Shown: positions 62,371-64,000 of the stretch, one piece after another
Position numbering within the stretch: position 1 is the first letter of the stretch
Layout: each line of letters starts with the position of its first letter
Source of the DNA: Nocardioides sp.
GTDB taxonomy: Bacteria; Actinomycetota; Actinomycetes; Propionibacteriales; Nocardioidaceae
DNA length: 64,000 nt
Assembly (NCBI GenBank): GCA_037045645.1
Contig: JBAOIH010000001.1
Coordinates: forward strand, 248,001 to 312,000
Direction of reading: 5' to 3'
Position numbers and translations under genes: made by a program
Notes under the pieces: generated by a model
The model's input: only the letters and a program-made list of their open reading frames with translations
Database searches by the model: none
Told to the model about the DNA's origin: nothing

Positions 62371-64000
62371 GCGAGAGGCGTGAGCGGCGGAGCGAACAAT
62401 CCAGCACCGGCGCCACCAGCGAACTCGGGGTTCGCGAACTCCTCCGCTGGGCCTGGCGCCAGCTCACCTCGATGCGCACGGCGCTGATCCTGCTGCTTCT
62501 GCTCGCGATCGCGTCGGTGCCGGGATCGGTGATCCCCCAGGAGGCCGTTGATTCGCTGAAGACGTCGGATTGGAAGGACGCGCATCCGACGCTGACGCCG
62601 ATCTATGAACGGCTGGGGCTCTTCGCGGTCTATCAGACACCCTGGTTCGCGGCGATCTACCTGCTCCTGATGGTGTCGTTGGTCGGCTGCATCGTGCCGC
62701 GGTTGGCCGTCTATTGGCGTGCCTGGCGGGCACAGCCACCGGCGGCCCCGCGTCGCCTCGATCGGATGCCCGAGAGCGGCACGTACACCGACGACGGCGA
62801 TGTCCTCGACCGTGCGGCGGCAGTTTTGAAACAGCGTCGCTATCGGGTACGTCGAGGCAGCGACGAGCAAGGCGACTGGGTCGCAGCCGAGCGTGGCTAC
62901 CTTCGCGAGGCGGGCAACCTGCTCTTCCACCTGTCTGTGCTCATCGTGCTGGTCGGCTTCGCGATGGGATCGCTGCTCGGCTATCGCGGCGGGGTCCTGG
63001 TGCTCGTGGGCGGCGGTTTCACCAACGACGTGACCCAGTACGACGACTTCGTCCCCGGCTCGCTCTTCGACCCCGACGACATGGAGCCGTTCAACTTCAA
63101 GGTCGACGACTTCACTCTCCAGTGGATCACCAAGGGCCCCTCGCGCGGCCAGGCTCGCAAGTTCGTCTCACATTTGACCTACCGCGACACGCCCACGGGC
63201 GACGAGCAGTCGTACGACTTGCGGGTCAACCACCCGCTGGCGATCGGCGGCACCGAGCTTCTTCTTGATCGGCCACGGTTATGCGCCGGTCATCACCGTG
63301 CGCGATGGCAATGGTGACATCGCGATCTCCGGACCGACCGTGTTCTTGCCGATCAACCAGGGGACCTTCGAGTCGATCGGCGTTGTGAAGGCGGCCGACG
63401 CCAAGCCGGATCAGATCGGGCTGGAGGGCAACTTCTATCCGACGTACGCCCGCTTCGAGGGCCAGGAACTCCCCGTGTCGGTCTTCGGCGATGCGCTGAA
63501 CCCCGCGATCTCGATGTTGGTCTACACCGGCGACCTCGGGATGGATGACGGTCGGCCACAGTCGGTCTACGCACTGGACAAGTCGAAGGCCAAGATGGTG
63601 CGCAACGCCAAAGGTGCCCCCTTCCGCGTCGATCTGAGGCCGGGTGAGACCAAGAAACTGCCCGATGGTCTCGGTTCGGTCACCTTCGAGCGTCTCGACG
63701 AGTGGAATCGGATCCAGATCAGTCGTACGCCCGGCAAGTTCATCGCGCTTGGTGGGGTCTGCCTGGCGCTGCTCGGCTTGATGGGCTCGCTGTTCATCCG
63801 ACCGCGCCGCGTGTGGGTGCGGCGTCGGACGCCGACTGCCGCGACCGTGGGCGGGAGTGACACACTGGCGACGATCCAGGTCGCCGTGCTGGACCGCTCC
63901 GGTGGGGGCGAGCCGGCCGAGGAGTTGGAGCAGATCGTGGCTGACTTGGGACTGCGTACGCGTGACCTGCCCTTTGAGTCCGCAGAAGACTCAAAGGGCA
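62367..64000 (+). CDS. resB: Cytochrome c biogenesis protein ResB, frameshifted and cut by the window end
   Basis: ResB holds heme with CcsA for attachment to cytochrome c. It has membrane helices at TALILLLLLAIASVPGSVIP, AIYLLLMVSLVGCIVPRL and LFHLSVLIVLVGFAMGSLLGYRGG, and then a large outside domain. At 63257-63267 (GCTTCTTCTTG) the frame fails. With one base less it continues FLIGHGYAPVITVRDGNGDIAISGPTVFLPINQGTFESIGV to a fourth helix (FIALGGVCLALLGLMGSLFI) and past position 64000. As written the first frame ends at 63317. This is either a true mutation or a base-call error. Confidence 0.85.
63968..64000 (+). other. 13-bp perfect inverted repeat at the window edge
   Basis: TGCCCTTTGAGTC (63968-63980) and GACTCAAAGGGCA (63988-64000) are exact reverse complements with a 7-nt loop. 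The corrected resB frame is still open through it. It is the most AT-tolerant stem seen here and would be an excellent terminator if resB ended just before it. Confidence 0.5.

Overview
This 64 kb window looks like chromosomal DNA of a high-GC Gram-positive actinobacterium, most likely Nocardioidaceae or a close relative (Nocardioides-like). The basis is very high GC, Lsr2, ClpC, DisA, Rex, the small ribosomal protein bS22, and two blocks whose gene order matches conserved actinobacterial neighbourhoods. The taxonomic call is inference from gene content and order, since no search was possible.

Layout. (1) 1-8288: a cell-surface polymer locus with the end of a CDP-glycerol-type polymer phosphotransferase, four P-loop sulfotransferase-like proteins, a Stealth sugar-phosphate transferase and a fused CDP-ribitol synthase. 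(2) 8415-14449: cofactor genes DUF2520-panC-panD-nadB-nadC-coaX, then lsr2. (3) 14622-20495: a two-component system with a lipoprotein, then a four-gene ESX (type VII)-associated cassette: WXG100-like protein, EspG-like chaperone, lipase-like hydrolase and lipoprotein. (4) 20637-29711: clpC, mutY, a membrane protein, a glycosyltransferase, disA, radA and a LacI regulator. (5) 29797-47052: a methyltransferase, a VOC protein, then a block resembling Mycobacterium Rv0495c-Rv0502 and the Streptomyces acuC/trpS/proC to bldN region: Ppx/GppA, TIM barrel, TetR with ABC exporter, proline dehydrogenase, proC, trpS with a trp-type attenuator, acuC, HTH protein, bS22, epimerase, acyltransferase, aldehyde dehydrogenase, and an ECF sigma factor with a DUF5667 partner (BldN/RsbN-like). 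(6) 47132-64000: HAD phosphatase, a small foreign insertion, acyl-CoA ligase, glutaredoxin, rex-hemA-hemC-hemD-hemB, an AbiEi-like gene, a lytic transglycosylase, hemL, a phosphoglycerate mutase-like gene and the cytochrome c maturation genes resA-ccdA-resB.

How genes work together: hemA/C/D/B/L make tetrapyrroles from glutamyl-tRNA. The adjacent Rex repressor would link this to NADH/NAD, and ResA/CcdA/ResB attach heme to cytochrome c. panC/panD/coaX feed coenzyme A synthesis while nadB/nadC feed NAD. Many genes overlap by ATGA/GTGA, which indicates tight operons.

Most unusual: a dispersed tandem repeat (18-bp core GACCTGTCGCGTCTGCTC, strict 32-bp period) occurs in five arrays, four of them starting at or within 3 nt of a stop codon and all reading in the direction of the gene they follow. 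Other notable items are the possible ESX lipase effector cassette, a full three-hairpin trp attenuator before trpS, an insertion bounded by 33-bp direct repeats, and four genes each interrupted by an apparent single-base insertion, which may be assembly errors. No rRNA, tRNA, CRISPR or intact transposon was seen.
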